A DNA stretch of 64,000 nucleotides from Photobacterium sanctipauli (GCF_003026495.1 NZ_PYMA01000002.1:496001-560000), one strand, 5' to 3'. Shown: positions 51,343-61,497, counted from the stretch's first letter. Made by a program: numbers and translations. Notes: generated by a model not told the origin, from the sequence alone.

Positions 51343-52341
51343 TCAACGCCTTTTGATCTTCCTCGGCACCACCTCGACCCCTGCACGATACCTTCCAGCG
51401 ATCGCATTCAGTGTCAACTCCAGTGCGTTATCAGCAATCAGTTCAAATTGCTGGGGCAGGGATTGGATTTTGATTGGCAGAAAATCAAGCAGCCGATTGT
51501 CACCAAAGGTCGCAAGTTGGGTTTTGCCCATTAAATCCGGGTTGGCTAATAAGCAATCGAGTATCCCTTCAAACAGGGTATAAGAGGTTGCCAGTATGGC
51601 ATCTGGCATGGTGCCCTTGTCGATCCAGCTTTGTACCAGTTTCTGGCCTTCTAGTTGGCTGAAGTGCTCACCATTGGCAATGGTGCTGTCGATATGAGTA
51701 CCTGGGTGGCGTGTACTATGGGCTCGAATGGCCGATAGAAAGCCTTGTTCACGTTCTTTCGATACGCCCAGTTCGGGTACCGCGCCAACTAGTCCAATGC
51801 TTTGGATATTTTGGGCAAGTAAGCTTTCTGTTAAAGCAAAAGCACCGTCGAGATCCTCACTGATCACCGAGGCAAATGTTTCATCGTCTAACGCGCGGTC
51901 AAGGGCGATAACGGGAACACCGCTGGCCTGAATTTGCTTATAAAAACCATTGTCGGCCGGAAGGGCGCTGGCAACAAGAAGGGCATCGATACGGCGGCCA
52001 AGCAGCAATTGCGCCACTTTCATTTCCGTTTCGGGGTTATCGTCAGAACAGGTAATGATGAGTTGGTATCCTGCTTTTCGTACGTTGCTTTCAAGCAACT
52101 TGGCAAGCTTTGCATAACTGCTGTTTTCGAGATCGGGAATGATCAAACCGAATGATCGGCTGCTACCGGCCCGTAGCGACGTGGCGGCATGATCTGGACG
52201 AAAATTATGTTCATCAACCACAGCCATGACTTTCTGCTGGGTTTTTTCACTGATCCGGTACTGTTTTGCCTTGCCATTAATGACGTAGCTGGCGGTGGTG
52301 CGTGATACGCCGGCAAGCTTTGCGATCTCATCTAGTTTCAT
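51343..52341 (-). CDS. cra: Catabolite repressor/activator Cra (FruR), LacI family
   Basis: This 332-residue LacI-type regulator begins MKLDEIAKLAGVSRTTASYV, the Cra DNA-binding domain, with the RISEKTQQKV hinge region and a periplasmic-binding-like effector domain. Cra senses fructose 1-phosphate or fructose 1,6-bisphosphate and controls central carbon flow. It is divergent from fruBKA, and the gap contains several TGAA(A/T)C-type operators. ppsA, a classical Cra target, lies 6 kb away. Confidence 0.93.
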   Translation of the reverse strand: MKLDEIAKLAGVSRTTASYVINGKAKQYRISEKTQQKVMAVVDEHNFRPDHAATSLRAGSSRSFGLIIPDLENSSYAKLAKLLESNVRKAGYQLIITCSDDNPETEMKVAQLLLGRRIDALLVASALPADNGFYKQIQASGVPVIALDRALDDETFASVISEDLDGAFALTESLLAQNIQSIGLVGAVPELGVSKEREQGFLSAIRAHSTRHPGTHIDSTIANGEHFSQLEGQKLVQSWIDKGTMPDAILATSYTLFEGILDCLLANPDLMGKTQLATFGDNRLLDFLPIKIQSLPQQFELIADNALELTLNAIAGRYRAGVEVVPRKIKRR

Positions 52342-52450
52342 TCTGACTTCTTGTTGTTAAACCACGTCCTAATCGTGTGGCGGAAAAAACCAATCTGTGC
52401 GCTTGATCATATATTCGCAAATGATCTTCCAATGAACAATTGCAATATTA

Positions 52451-52466
52451 GCTGAAACCATTCAGC
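52451..52466. promoter_or_regulatory. Cra operator 1
   Basis: GCTGAAACCATTCAGC fits the Cra consensus. It is the exact reverse complement of operator 2, six bases away. Confidence 0.75.
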
Positions 52467-52472
52467 ATGTCA

Positions 52473-52488
52473 GCTGAATGGTTTCAGC
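52473..52488. promoter_or_regulatory. Cra operator 2
   Basis: GCTGAATGGTTTCAGC. Together with operator 1 it makes a 38-base interrupted palindrome that could also fold in RNA. Confidence 0.75.
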
Positions 52489-52540
52489 AAAGAATCAAAA
52501 GTTGAAAATTTCTATGCTGAAACCTTTTATTGATGATATT

Positions 52541-52556
52541 GCTGAATCGATTCAGT
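52541..52556. promoter_or_regulatory. Cra operator 3
   Basis: GCTGAATCGATTCAGT has a perfect 12-base palindromic core (TGAATCGATTCA) about 100 bases before fruB. Confidence 0.8.
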
Positions 52557-52655
52557 ATTGCTCGGCATAGGGTTCAGCACGACGTTCAGCATCATCTAGA
52601 ATGAACACTGGGTAGTACAACCTAGCTACACGACTTATAGAAGCGGAGTGAATCC

Positions 52656-53774
52656 ATGTTGTCATTATCAGCGAATGATATTCAGCTACAGCAAGCTGCA
52701 ACCGACAAACAAGAAGCCATTAAGGCCATTGCAGCGGGCCTTGAACAGCAGGGGCTAGTCGAGACAGGTTATGTCAACGGCATGCTTAATCGCGAAGCAC
52801 AAAACTCAACCTTTCTTGGTAACGGTATTGCGATTCCACACGGTACAACGGATACCCGCAGCTTGGTGAAGAAAACTGGCGTTCGAGTGCACCATTTCCC
52901 GCAAGGGGTAAGCTGGGGCGACGGTAAAACGGCTTACCTAGCGATTGGTATTGCCGCGAAATCCGATGAGCATTTAGGCATTTTAAAGCAGCTGACCAAA
53001 GTGCTTTCGGCTGATGGGGTTGAAGACAAGCTGAAAGCAAGCACAAGTGCCGACGAACTGATTGCCATCTTAAATGGTGAAGCTCAGCTAGAAGCTGATT
53101 TCAATGAATCACTGGTTCAGCTGCAATTTCCGGCAACAGATGCCATTCAACTGACCGCTGTCGCTGCTGGCCTGATCAAAAACTACGGTGCAGCCGATAC
53201 CGAGTGTGTGGCTGATGCCATTGCCAACGGCGCAACCCACCTAGGTCAAGGTTTGTGGTTAGCGAAAAGTGCCAAAGGGGTGACCAAAACGGCATTGGCT
53301 TTCGCTACACCGGCACAACCATTTGAAGAGAATGGTTTGCCAGTGAAAGGCTTATTGATGGTAGCGGCTTGCAACGGCTCTCATTTAAGTAACATGAATC
53401 ATCTAGCACAACTGCTTTATAAGCAGCAGGCGGACAAATTGTTCACGGCTAGTGCCGATCAGGTGGTATCGCTACTAACAGAGGAAGCACTCGAAGGTAG
53501 CACTGAGGTCTTTAAGATCCGTAACCCACACGGCTTGCATGCCCGTCCAGGCGCAATGCTGGTGAGTGTAGCGAAGAAATTCGAGTCGGCCATTTTGGTC
53601 TCAAACCTCAATGGCGATGGCAAAACTGTGAACGCGAAGAGCTTGATGAAAGTCATTGGCCTTGGTGTGAAGCAAGGTCATGAGCTGCAGTTTACCGCAC
53701 AGGGCGATGATGCAGAGCAGGCATTAGCGGCCATTGGTGACGCTATTGCTAATGGTTTGGGCGAGGGTAAGTAA
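52656..53774 (+). CDS. fruB: Fructose PTS diphosphoryl transfer protein FruB (EIIA-HPr)
   Basis: The 372-residue protein has an N-terminal EIIA-fructose domain with phosphohistidine His62 in GNGIAIPHGT, a middle domain, and a C-terminal HPr-like domain with His295 in GLHARPG. It passes phosphate from PEP and enzyme I to FruA. The length equals that of E. coli FruB. It starts the fruBKA operon, and its stop overlaps the fruK start (TAATG). Confidence 0.95.
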   Translation: MLSLSANDIQLQQAATDKQEAIKAIAAGLEQQGLVETGYVNGMLNREAQNSTFLGNGIAIPHGTTDTRSLVKKTGVRVHHFPQGVSWGDGKTAYLAIGIAAKSDEHLGILKQLTKVLSADGVEDKLKASTSADELIAILNGEAQLEADFNESLVQLQFPATDAIQLTAVAAGLIKNYGAADTECVADAIANGATHLGQGLWLAKSAKGVTKTALAFATPAQPFEENGLPVKGLLMVAACNGSHLSNMNHLAQLLYKQQADKLFTASADQVVSLLTEEALEGSTEVFKIRNPHGLHARPGAMLVSVAKKFESAILVSNLNGDGKTVNAKSLMKVIGLGVKQGHELQFTAQGDDAEQALAAIGDAIANGLGEGK

Positions 53775-54721
53775 TGGCCATGAAACCAAAAGTAGTCACG
53801 ATTACGCTGAATCCGGCGCTCGACTTAACGGGTAGCCTGAATGCACTGAATGTGGGCTCGGTTAGCTTGGTAAACAAGGGCACACTTCATCCAGCAGGTA
53901 AAGGTGTGAACGTTGCCAAAGTGTTGGCCGAGCTGGGTGCCGATGTCACGGTAACGGGTTTACTGGGTGCCGATAACCAAGCAGGTTTCTGCCAATTGTT
54001 CGAACAAATCGGGGTAAGAGATGCCTTTGTGCGTGTCGCTGGTGCAACCCGCATTAACGTCAAGTTGGTAGAAGAAAGTGGCCAAGTAAGCGACATCAAC
54101 TTCCCTGGTGTTGTGGTGAATGACAGCGATATTGCCCGCTTTGAGCAAACCTTGTTTGAGCTGGCCGACAGCCATGATGTGTTCGTGATGGCAGGTAGCT
54201 TGCCGCAAGGTTTGTCATCACAACAGTGTGCAAAATGGGTGGCAGCACTGCACCAGAAAGGCAAGAAGGTACTGTTTGATAGCAGTAAGGCAGCGTTAAC
54301 CGCTGGCTTAGAAGCTTCGCCTTGGTTGGTGAAACCGAATGATGAAGAGTTGTCTGATTGGGCGGGAAAAACGCTTAAAACAGATGAAGCACTGATTGAA
54401 GCGGCTGAACAGTTAGCAGCCAAAGAGATTGCTAACGTGGTGGTTTCGCTAGGTGCCGAAGGGGTGATGTGGCTAAACAGCGAAGGATGGCTTCGCTCAC
54501 AGCCACCACAGATGGACGTAGTGAGTACCGTTGGGGCAGGGGATACCCTTGTCGCCGGGATGTGTTGGGGTGAACTCAACCAATGGAATAAGCAAGAGAC
54601 ACTGGGTTTTGCCACCGCACTTTCAGCCTTGGCGGTAAGTCAAGTAGGGGTTGGTGTAGAGAGCATCGATACCGTGTTGAAAGTCAAAGAAAGTGTCCAG
54701 ATCACAAGCGTGAAGAACTAA
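53774..54721 (+). CDS. fruK: 1-phosphofructokinase FruK
   Basis: The 315-residue PfkB-family kinase has TLNPALDLT at the start, the GGKGVNVA-like AGKGVNVAKVLAELG loop and the C-terminal signature STVGAGDTLVAGM with the catalytic aspartate. It phosphorylates fructose 1-phosphate to fructose 1,6-bisphosphate and so sets the level of the Cra inducer. An alternative ATG lies two codons downstream. Confidence 0.95.
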   Translation: MAMKPKVVTITLNPALDLTGSLNALNVGSVSLVNKGTLHPAGKGVNVAKVLAELGADVTVTGLLGADNQAGFCQLFEQIGVRDAFVRVAGATRINVKLVEESGQVSDINFPGVVVNDSDIARFEQTLFELADSHDVFVMAGSLPQGLSSQQCAKWVAALHQKGKKVLFDSSKAALTAGLEASPWLVKPNDEELSDWAGKTLKTDEALIEAAEQLAAKEIANVVVSLGAEGVMWLNSEGWLRSQPPQMDVVSTVGAGDTLVAGMCWGELNQWNKQETLGFATALSALAVSQVGVGVESIDTVLKVKESVQITSVKN

Positions 54722-54739
54722 AGGTTAGAGGGTAGAAAA

Positions 54740-56491
54740 ATGAAAATTGCCGTTATTACCGCATGCCCAAGTGGTATTGCAAACAGCATTATTGCTGCTG
54801 GGCTGATTGAAAAAGCGGCTGCTGAGCTGAAATGGTCAGCAGATATCGAATGTCAGTCAAATGTAGTGCCAGTAAAACCGCTGTCAGAAGACACGATTAA
54901 TGCTGCTGATTGCATTATTATTGCAGCAAGCACAGCCGTTGATACACACCGCTTTAAAGGTAAAAAAGTTTTCCAAGCAGGTATTGATGCTTGCCTAGCC
55001 GATCCTAAAGCCTTCTTGCAACAAGCGACAGCGCAAGCTGAAACACTGACGGAAGTGACAAGTGTGGTTACAGCAGTAGGTGCTGAGCAGGATGCTGGTG
55101 GTGTTAAGAAGATTGTTGCGATCACCGCTTGCCCAACTGGTGTTGCCCATACTTTCATGGCCGCAGAAGCAATCGAAGACGAAGCCAAGCGTCAGGGCAT
55201 CGATGCTAAGGTCGAAACACGTGGCTCGGTAGGTGCTAAAAACCAGCTTACAGCTGAAGAAATTGCCGCTGCTGACCTGGTGATCATTGCTGCTGATATC
55301 GAAGTTGATCTATCCCGCTTCGACGGTAAAAAGCTATATAAAACCAGTACTGGCTTAGCACTGAAGAAAACCACTGAAGAGTTTGATAAAGCCTTTAGCT
55401 CAGCTACTGTGTATCAGCATCAGGCTGGTTCATCGGCTCAAACCGAGCAGAAGCAAGAGAAAACGGGCGCCTACAAACACTTGATGACAGGTGTTTCTCA
55501 TATGTTGCCACTGGTTGTTGCGGGTGGTTTGTCGATTGCGTTGTCTTTTGTTTTCGGTATCAAGGCGTTTGAACAAGAAGGCACCTTGGCTGCAGCACTG
55601 ATGACCATAGGTGGTGGTTCGGCATTTGCCCTTATGGTTCCTGTGCTTGCAGGCTTCATCGCGTTTTCGATTGCCGACCGTCCAGGTCTAGCACCGGGTT
55701 TGATTGGCGGCATGCTCGCTAGCTCAACTGGCGCGGGCTTCTTGGGTGGTATCGTGGCGGGTTTCTTGGCTGGTTACAGTGCCAAGTTGGTTGCCGATAA
55801 GGTGAATTTGCCACAATCGATGGAAGCGTTGAAACCAATCCTGATCATTCCATTGGTATCGAGCCTGATCACCGGTTTGATCATGATTTACGTTGTTGGT
55901 GGCCCAGTTTCGGCGGCAATGACGGGCTTGACTGAGTTCTTGAATAACATGGGTTCCGCAAACGCAGTACTACTGGGTATTATCCTGGGTTGTATGATGT
56001 GTTTTGACCTCGGTGGCCCGGTAAACAAAGCGGCATATACTTTTGGTGTTGGCCTGCTTGCATCACAAACTTACGCGCCGATGGCAGCCGTGATGGCGGC
56101 GGGTATGGTACCAGCGTTGGGCATGGGCTTGGCGACCTTCTTGGCGAAGCGTAAGTTTAATGCGAGCGAAGCGGAAGCCGGTAAAGCCTCTTTTGTTCTT
56201 GGCCTGTGCTTCATTTCAGAAGGTGCGATTCCATTTGCTGCCCGCGATCCAATGCGTGTTATCCCTGCATGTATGGCGGGTGGTGCATTAACGGGCGCAT
56301 TATCAATGCTATTTGGCGCAAAACTGATGGCACCACATGGCGGTTTGTTTGTACTCTTCATTCCAAATGCGATTACGCCGGTATTGATGTACTTGGTTGC
56401 AATTGCGGCTGGTACTATTGTGACGGGTGTGACTTACGCTTTCTTAAAAAAATCCGATGAAGAGCAGTTAGTTGCGGCATCTGCTAAATAA
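54740..56491 (+). CDS. fruA: Fructose PTS permease FruA (EIIB'-EIIB-EIIC)
   Basis: The 583-residue protein has two EIIB domains in a row, with Cys9 in TACPSG and Cys131 in TACPTGVAHTFMAAE, followed by an EIIC membrane domain from about 245 to 575. By analogy with the E. coli enzyme, Cys131 is the phosphorylated one and the first domain interacts with FruB. EIIC contains the GGPVNKAAY motif. Fructose enters as fructose 1-phosphate. Confidence 0.95.
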   Translation: MKIAVITACPSGIANSIIAAGLIEKAAAELKWSADIECQSNVVPVKPLSEDTINAADCIIIAASTAVDTHRFKGKKVFQAGIDACLADPKAFLQQATAQAETLTEVTSVVTAVGAEQDAGGVKKIVAITACPTGVAHTFMAAEAIEDEAKRQGIDAKVETRGSVGAKNQLTAEEIAAADLVIIAADIEVDLSRFDGKKLYKTSTGLALKKTTEEFDKAFSSATVYQHQAGSSAQTEQKQEKTGAYKHLMTGVSHMLPLVVAGGLSIALSFVFGIKAFEQEGTLAAALMTIGGGSAFALMVPVLAGFIAFSIADRPGLAPGLIGGMLASSTGAGFLGGIVAGFLAGYSAKLVADKVNLPQSMEALKPILIIPLVSSLITGLIMIYVVGGPVSAAMTGLTEFLNNMGSANAVLLGIILGCMMCFDLGGPVNKAAYTFGVGLLASQTYAPMAAVMAAGMVPALGMGLATFLAKRKFNASEAEAGKASFVLGLCFISEGAIPFAARDPMRVIPACMAGGALTGALSMLFGAKLMAPHGGLFVLFIPNAITPVLMYLVAIAAGTIVTGVTYAFLKKSDEEQLVAASAK

Positions 56492-56494
56492 AAG

Positions 56495-56525
56495 AAAGCC
56501 CCGATATTATCAATATCGGGGCTTT
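56495..56525 (+). terminator. Intrinsic terminator of fruBKA
   Basis: AAAGCCCCGATATT pairs with AATATCGGGGCTTT over a three-base loop and ends in TTTT. It also faces the convergent lipoprotein gene. Confidence 0.9.
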
Positions 56526-56725
56526 TGCCACCGCTGCCTACAATCTGGTGCGTTTACCCTTAAAGTCATATTCATGACTAATCCAGTGATTCTCTCCCCC
56601 TAAATTGTACAAAGTACAAAGCGCAAACACTGGCTGACAAACACTATTATTATTCGTAGGCTTTCCTTGCGTTAATGTTAAAGCACAAAAGTTTATAGTT
56701 TTTATTTTTCCCAACACTTATTGTT

Positions 56726-57433
56726 TTATTTATAGTTATTATCTGCTTCTGCTGCTAACAACAGATCTTTCCCATCGATAATCAATAGATATGCTTTCCC
56801 TACATCTAAACCTAATACACAAGCATTAGTTTGGTTGGTTAGACCAAATCCCATTGTGAGAATGTCGCTACAACTATCCAAAATGATTTGGTTAGAAAAT
56901 GTACCTTTCTCTAATGTGACTTGTGATGTACTAGAAAAACGTCTTAATTCAATTTCAGTATCATTGGTGCTAAATATCTGAATTGAATATTTATCTTCAA
57001 TGGGCTGCACTTGCTCTAACGCTGTAGAAACAGTGAGGTCGGTATCATTTAACCAGCCTATGGCCCAAAGCTTTTGTTTATTATTTAATGTTATTTCTGT
57101 GGTTTGGCTTTGTATCGATTGTGAGTTGGTATCTTGAATACCAATATCAATTACCATTGGTGATGCAGATGTCCAACTAATGGCATGATATTTATTTTCA
57201 TTATTTATATTTGTCGCAACATTATTACCTTCGTCAAACAATTGAGCATTGTCAGATGACTCCTTAATAAAGAAATCAATAGGCTCATTCGCAACATTCA
57301 CTAAATCGATACCAATTTTTTTTACACCGATCTCGTCCATTGAATTAATAGTTGGTTCTGAACTGCTTGAGTCGCCTCCTCCGCATGCAAATAGCATCAT
57401 TGAGGCAATAATTGTTAGCGCTGGCCTAATCAT
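56726..57433 (-). CDS. Hypothetical lipoprotein
   Basis: This 235-residue protein has a short signal peptide with lipobox LFAC and Cys17, then a serine-rich spacer GGGDSSSSEP. The mature part is beta-rich and acidic, with two cysteines (CSDIL, NACVLG) that may pair. No family is recognised. GGTTCC lies before the ATG, and the gene stands alone. The codon use is AT-rich compared with its neighbours, which may reflect transfer or weak expression. Confidence 0.75.
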   Translation of the reverse strand: MIRPALTIIASMMLFACGGGDSSSSEPTINSMDEIGVKKIGIDLVNVANEPIDFFIKESSDNAQLFDEGNNVATNINNENKYHAISWTSASPMVIDIGIQDTNSQSIQSQTTEITLNNKQKLWAIGWLNDTDLTVSTALEQVQPIEDKYSIQIFSTNDTEIELRRFSSTSQVTLEKGTFSNQIILDSCSDILTMGFGLTNQTNACVLGLDVGKAYLLIIDGKDLLLAAEADNNYK

Positions 57434-57683
57434 TTAGGAACCTCGTTATAATAATTTCTGAAGCTCAAATTAAGCATATTGCAAGAATTGATATTTTTTT
57501 GACGAATAATAGGGAGAAAAATAAGAAATTAATAAGTGACTGAAAAGTTAGATTTTTATTGCTCTTATATATGAGAATATTATCTGAGACAGTGAAATTG
57601 ATGATCAGCCAAGTAAAAAAAAGGTCATGCTATTGAAATTAATCAGCCAGCAAAGTGCTGGCTGATACATGAAGGGCTTGCTA

Positions 57684-58517
57684 TCAGCACATTCTGCGTT
57701 TTAGTCCGCTCATATCCAGCAAACGGGTAGAGATTTCTTCTACCGATAATGACGTCGTGTTGAGGTAAGGGATGGCCTCGCGACGGAACATGGATTCAAC
57801 CTTGTTTAACTCTTCAACACATTGCTGCTCACTGGCGTACTCACTATTGGCATAGCGCTCATGGCGGATGGTAACCAAGCGTTCAGGTTCAATCGTCAAT
57901 CCATAGGTTTTGTAGCGATAAGGTTCGATGGCTTTCGGTAGCTTTAGGGTTGCCATGTCTTCGGCAATGAAGGGATAGTTGACGGCACGAATACCAAATT
58001 GCATCGCTAAATACAGGCTGGTGGGTGTTTTACCGCAGCGTGAGACGCCAAGCAAAATGATGTCGGCTTGTTCAAGGTTGTTAAGCGAGATGCCATCATC
58101 GTGCGCCAATGTGTATTCAATCGCCGCAATACGGTCATGATAACTGGCGGAGTCTTTATCGATACTGTGTGAGCGCTGTAGCTGTGGTTGTGGCTCAAGT
58201 TGCAGGTCATTTTTCAACGGCTCGACAAGCAAATTCAGTACATCGTAAAAGTTCGCCTGGGCGCTGTTGATGATCTCTTTAACTTCAGGGATCACGATGG
58301 AGTAGAACACTAACGGCTTTTCCCCAGTCTTTTCATAGGCACGATCAATTTGCGATTTCACTAAATTGGCACGTTCAATGCTTTCAACAAAAGGCAGGGT
58401 GGTTTGTTGAATTTCTATGTCAAATTGACCAAGCACAGCATGGCCAAGTGTTTCAGAAGTTATCGCTGTACCGTCAGAAACGTAGAACACATCACGAAAA
58501 TTGGCATTTGTTTGCAT
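57684..58517 (-). CDS. ppsR: PEP synthase regulatory protein PpsR (kinase/pyrophosphorylase, DUF299)
   Basis: The 277-residue protein has [17 protein letters not shown] at the start and the P-loop GVSRCGKT at 157-164, both typical. PpsR inactivates PpsA by ADP-dependent phosphorylation of a threonine next to the catalytic histidine and reactivates it by phosphorolysis. It is divergent from ppsA, as is common in gammaproteobacteria. Confidence 0.94.
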   Translation of the reverse strand: MQTNANFRDVFYVSDGTAITSETLGHAVLGQFDIEIQQTTLPFVESIERANLVKSQIDRAYEKTGEKPLVFYSIVIPEVKEIINSAQANFYDVLNLLVEPLKNDLQLEPQPQLQRSHSIDKDSASYHDRIAAIEYTLAHDDGISLNNLEQADIILLGVSRCGKTPTSLYLAMQFGIRAVNYPFIAEDMATLKLPKAIEPYRYKTYGLTIEPERLVTIRHERYANSEYASEQQCVEELNKVESMFRREAIPYLNTTSLSVEEISTRLLDMSGLKRRMC

Positions 58518-58732
58518 AAAAAGTTGAACCTTTAAAATCTTTTTGTAACGCTAAGCGCATTAATACTTATAACAATAACTGAACAGGGTGGCTATGCTTT
58601 ATTCACAAATATTGCTATAGCTTGATGTTGATAGGGTTTTTGAGGGCTAGCCACTTTTTTTGAGTGTGTTAGCAAACGATTGCCCATTGGCTTGCCCATT
58701 AATAACTGTGAATCCAATAAAGGAGAATCGCC

Positions 58733-61102
58733 GTGCAACAGAATGTTGTTTGGTACGATGCTTTGTCAATGAATGACGTTGATAAAGTGGGTGGAAAGAA
58801 TGCATCACTGGGGGAGATGGTAGCAAATCTGGCTGGCGCTGGGGTGAAGGTGCCTAATGGTTACGCTACAACATCGTATGCATTTAATCAGTTTTTAAAA
58901 GCAAACTCGCTAAGCGAGCGCATTTATGCACTGCTTGAAACGTTGGATGTGGAGGACGTTAATGCACTGCAACAAGCTGGGAACACTATCCGGAATTGGA
59001 TTCTAGAGGCACCTCTGCCGAAGGATCTTGAACAAGACATTCGCGAATGCTACCAAGAGCTGGGCGAAGGGGACGATATGCTGTCGGTGGCGGTTCGTTC
59101 GTCGGCTACAGCAGAAGACCTACCTGATGCTTCATTTGCTGGTCAGCAAGAAACTTTCCTGAATGTACGTGGTATCGATGCGGTTATCGAAGCGGTGAAG
59201 CATGTATTTGCGTCATTGTTTAACGACCGTGCTATCTCATACCGTGTTCACCAAGGCTTCGACCATGAAGGTGTGGCACTGTCGGCGGGTATCCAGCGTA
59301 TGGTTCGCTCAGACAAGGCGTCTTCAGGTGTGATGTTTACCCTTGATACCGAGTCTGGTTTCGACCAGGTGGTATTTATCACATCGTCTTGGGGCTTGGG
59401 TGAAATGGTGGTACAAGGTGCCGTTAACCCTGATGAGTTTTATGTACACAAGCCAATGCTGCAAGCGGGTAACCCTGCGGTTGTGCGCCGTACCATTGGT
59501 TCTAAGCTAATCAAGATGGTTTATGCCGAAGGCAAAGAGCTGGGTACGCAGGTGGAAGTGCTAGATACTTCAGCCGAAGAACGCCAACAGTTCTCGCTAA
59601 CGGATGACGAGATCGAATCACTTGCCAAGCAAGCGTTGATTATCGAAAAGCACTATGGTCGCCCGATGGATATCGAGTGGGCGAAAGACGGTATCACCGG
59701 TGAGCTATTCATCGTACAGGCACGCCCTGAAACCGTTCGTTCTCGCGACGATGCCAATGTGATGGAGCGATTCCACCTAAACGGCTCTGGTCAGGCGATT
59801 ATTGAAGGCCGTGCTATCGGCCAGCGTATCGGTACCGGTGTGGTGCGTGTGGTATCTGACTTGAGCCAGATGGATCAGGTTCAGAACGGTGACGTGCTGG
59901 TTGCAGACATGACCGACCCTGATTGGGAGCCGGTAATGAAGAAAGCGGCGGCTATTGTCACTAACCGTGGTGGACGTACGTGTCATGCGGCGATTATTGC
60001 CCGTGAGCTAGGCATTCCGGCTGTGGTTGGTTGTGGTAACGCTACCGACCTGCTGAAAACCGGCCAAGAAGTGACGGTTTCATGTGCCCAAGGCGAGACC
60101 GGATATATCTACGAAGGCCAGCTTGATTTTGAAGTTCGCCGCTCTGCCGTTGATGATCTACCAAGCCTACCGCTGAAAGTCATGATGAATGTGGGTAACC
60201 CAGACCGCGCATTCGACTTTGCTTGTATTCCAAACGAAGGCGTCGGCCTTGCTCGCTTGGAGTTCATCATCAACAAGATGATCGGCATTCACCCGAAAGC
60301 CTTGCTGAACTACGATCAGCAGTCTGACGAACTGAAAGCAGAAATTGACCAGCGCATTATTGGCTATAGTGATCCGGTTGAGTTCTACATCGAGAAACTG
60401 ACTGAGGGGATCTCGACGTTGGCCTCAGCCTTCTGGCCTAAGCGTGTCATTGTTCGCATGTCAGATTTCAAATCGAACGAATACCGTAACCTGATTGGCG
60501 GTGTCAACTTCGAACCAACGGAAGAAAACCCAATGCTTGGCTTCCGTGGGGCGTCTCGTTACATCTCTCCTCAGTTCCAAGATTGCTTTGCGCTAGAGTG
60601 TGAAGCTATCAAGCGTGTTCGTGAGCGTATGGGGCTGAAAAACGTTGAAATCATGATCCCGTTTGTACGTACGGTGAGCGAAGCGGCTTCGGTTATCGAC
60701 CTGCTTGCTAAGTTCGACCTACGTCGAGGCGAGAAGGGCTTGAAGGTGATCATGATGTGCGAGCTGCCATCTAACGCGATTCTGGCTGAAGAGTTCCTCA
60801 AGTATTTTGACGGTTTCTCGATTGGTTCGAACGACATGACCCAGCTGACTCTTGGTCTTGACCGCGACTCTGGCGAAATTGCCCATATGTTCGATGAGCG
60901 TAACGATGCCGTGAAAGCCATGCTTTCTATGGCTATCAAGGCGGCAAACCAAGCGGGTAAATACGTGGGTATTTGTGGCCAGGGCCCATCGGATCACGAT
61001 GATTTAGCCGATTGGTTGATGGAGCAGGGCATTGACTCTGTCTCGCTAAACCCAGATACCGTGGTAGAAACCTGGCTACACTTGGGTAACAAAAGCAGTT
61101 AG
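58733..61102 (+). CDS. ppsA: Phosphoenolpyruvate synthase PpsA
   Basis: This 789-residue enzyme makes PEP from pyruvate and ATP in gluconeogenesis. It has the N-terminal ATP-grasp domain ([11 protein letters not shown] near residue 20, [19 protein letters not shown]), the phosphohistidine His418 in GGRTCHAAI with the adjacent regulated threonine, and the C-terminal PEP-binding domain ending in CGQGPSDH. The start is a GTG at 58733 with AAGGAGAATC upstream. I see no clear Cra palindrome in the 215-base gap before it. Confidence 0.96.
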   Translation: MQQNVVWYDALSMNDVDKVGGKNASLGEMVANLAGAGVKVPNGYATTSYAFNQFLKANSLSERIYALLETLDVEDVNALQQAGNTIRNWILEAPLPKDLEQDIRECYQELGEGDDMLSVAVRSSATAEDLPDASFAGQQETFLNVRGIDAVIEAVKHVFASLFNDRAISYRVHQGFDHEGVALSAGIQRMVRSDKASSGVMFTLDTESGFDQVVFITSSWGLGEMVVQGAVNPDEFYVHKPMLQAGNPAVVRRTIGSKLIKMVYAEGKELGTQVEVLDTSAEERQQFSLTDDEIESLAKQALIIEKHYGRPMDIEWAKDGITGELFIVQARPETVRSRDDANVMERFHLNGSGQAIIEGRAIGQRIGTGVVRVVSDLSQMDQVQNGDVLVADMTDPDWEPVMKKAAAIVTNRGGRTCHAAIIARELGIPAVVGCGNATDLLKTGQEVTVSCAQGETGYIYEGQLDFEVRRSAVDDLPSLPLKVMMNVGNPDRAFDFACIPNEGVGLARLEFIINKMIGIHPKALLNYDQQSDELKAEIDQRIIGYSDPVEFYIEKLTEGISTLASAFWPKRVIVRMSDFKSNEYRNLIGGVNFEPTEENPMLGFRGASRYISPQFQDCFALECEAIKRVRERMGLKNVEIMIPFVRTVSEAASVIDLLAKFDLRRGEKGLKVIMMCELPSNAILAEEFLKYFDGFSIGSNDMTQLTLGLDRDSGEIAHMFDERNDAVKAMLSMAIKAANQAGKYVGICGQGPSDHDDLADWLMEQGIDSVSLNPDTVVETWLHLGNKSS

Positions 61103-61150
61103 TCACCAAGGTTGCTAACCATTATTCGTGATTGAGATTACGATTAGATA

Positions 61151-61180
61151 AAAGCTCGCAGTTTGACTGCGAGCTTTTTT
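61151..61180 (+). terminator. Intrinsic terminator of ppsA
   Basis: AAAGCTCGCAGT pairs perfectly with ACTGCGAGCTTT over TTG and is followed by TTT. Confidence 0.92.
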
Positions 61181-61261
61181 GTTTGGCATAGCTTCAACCC
61201 ATTGTTTAAATTAGGTAATTAATAAAGTTGTTAATATGGCTTATATAGGGCGGTTATTGTG

Positions 61262-61404
61262 ATGAGCACTTCTACCTGGATTGGTTTTTGGTATTTGCCA
61301 TAATGGCCTTGCTTTTAACTAAGCACTCAAAAACCAATGTAAACTTATCATTTTTAATGATTTCTGCTTCTCTTGTTCGATTGCTGCAAGAGAAGCTTTT
61401 TTTT
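61262..61404 (+). ncRNA. Candidate structured RNA (small RNA or orphan attenuator)
   Basis: A weak promoter (TTAATA, 17 bases, TATATA) precedes a region of about 140 bases. It begins with a 13-codon frame (61262-61303) encoding MSTSTWIGFWYLP. Its ATTGGTTTTTG (61280-61290) pairs perfectly with CAAAAACCAAT (61328-61338), and the region ends in a strong terminator. No rightward gene follows, so an attenuator would have nothing to control; a small RNA is more likely. Confidence 0.4.
61366..61404 (+). terminator. Orphan intrinsic terminator
   Basis: GCTTCTCTTG pairs perfectly with CAAGAGAAGC over an 11-base loop, followed by eight T. No protein gene precedes it after the ppsA terminator. Confidence 0.85.
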
Positions 61405-61435
61405 GCCTGATTTTTATACCGGCTCCCACAAACAA

Positions 61436-61467
61436 AAAGAGCATCAACCGCAAAGTTAATGCTCTTT
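61436..61467 (-). terminator. Intrinsic terminator of the RND gene
   Basis: On the minus strand AAAGAGCAT pairs with ATGCTCTTT and T-rich sequence follows. It lies 30 bases after the RND stop codon. Confidence 0.75.
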
Positions 61468-61497
61468 AGCAATAAAGGAAGCAAGGAAACGAAGTGC

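Larger units (their letters stand above)
52342..52655. promoter_or_regulatory. cra-fruB intergenic control region
   Basis: The 314-base divergent region contains at least three full Cra-type palindromes and several half-sites (GCTGAAACC near 52516, GGTTCAGC near 52571, GTTCAGC near 52584). No gene is present. Confidence 0.75.
61103..61497. other. Intergenic region with three hairpins and a candidate RNA
   Basis: This 395-base region contains the ppsA terminator (61151-61180), a candidate small RNA or attenuator ending at 61404, and a leftward terminator for the RND gene (61436-61467). Confidence 0.7.

Noticed and set aside
53887-54615. A 242-codon antisense frame inside fruK
   Set aside because: It lies wholly opposite a well-recognised enzyme and is rich in Ser, Thr, Pro and Ala as expected for a shadow frame.
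58518-58732. A Cra operator upstream of ppsA
   Set aside because: Only partial words such as CTGAAC and GCAAACGATTGC were found. None fits the palindromes seen near fruB.
61272-61484. A 70-codon leftward frame after the RND gene
   Set aside because: It covers two hairpin terminators, and the sequence does not look like a protein.
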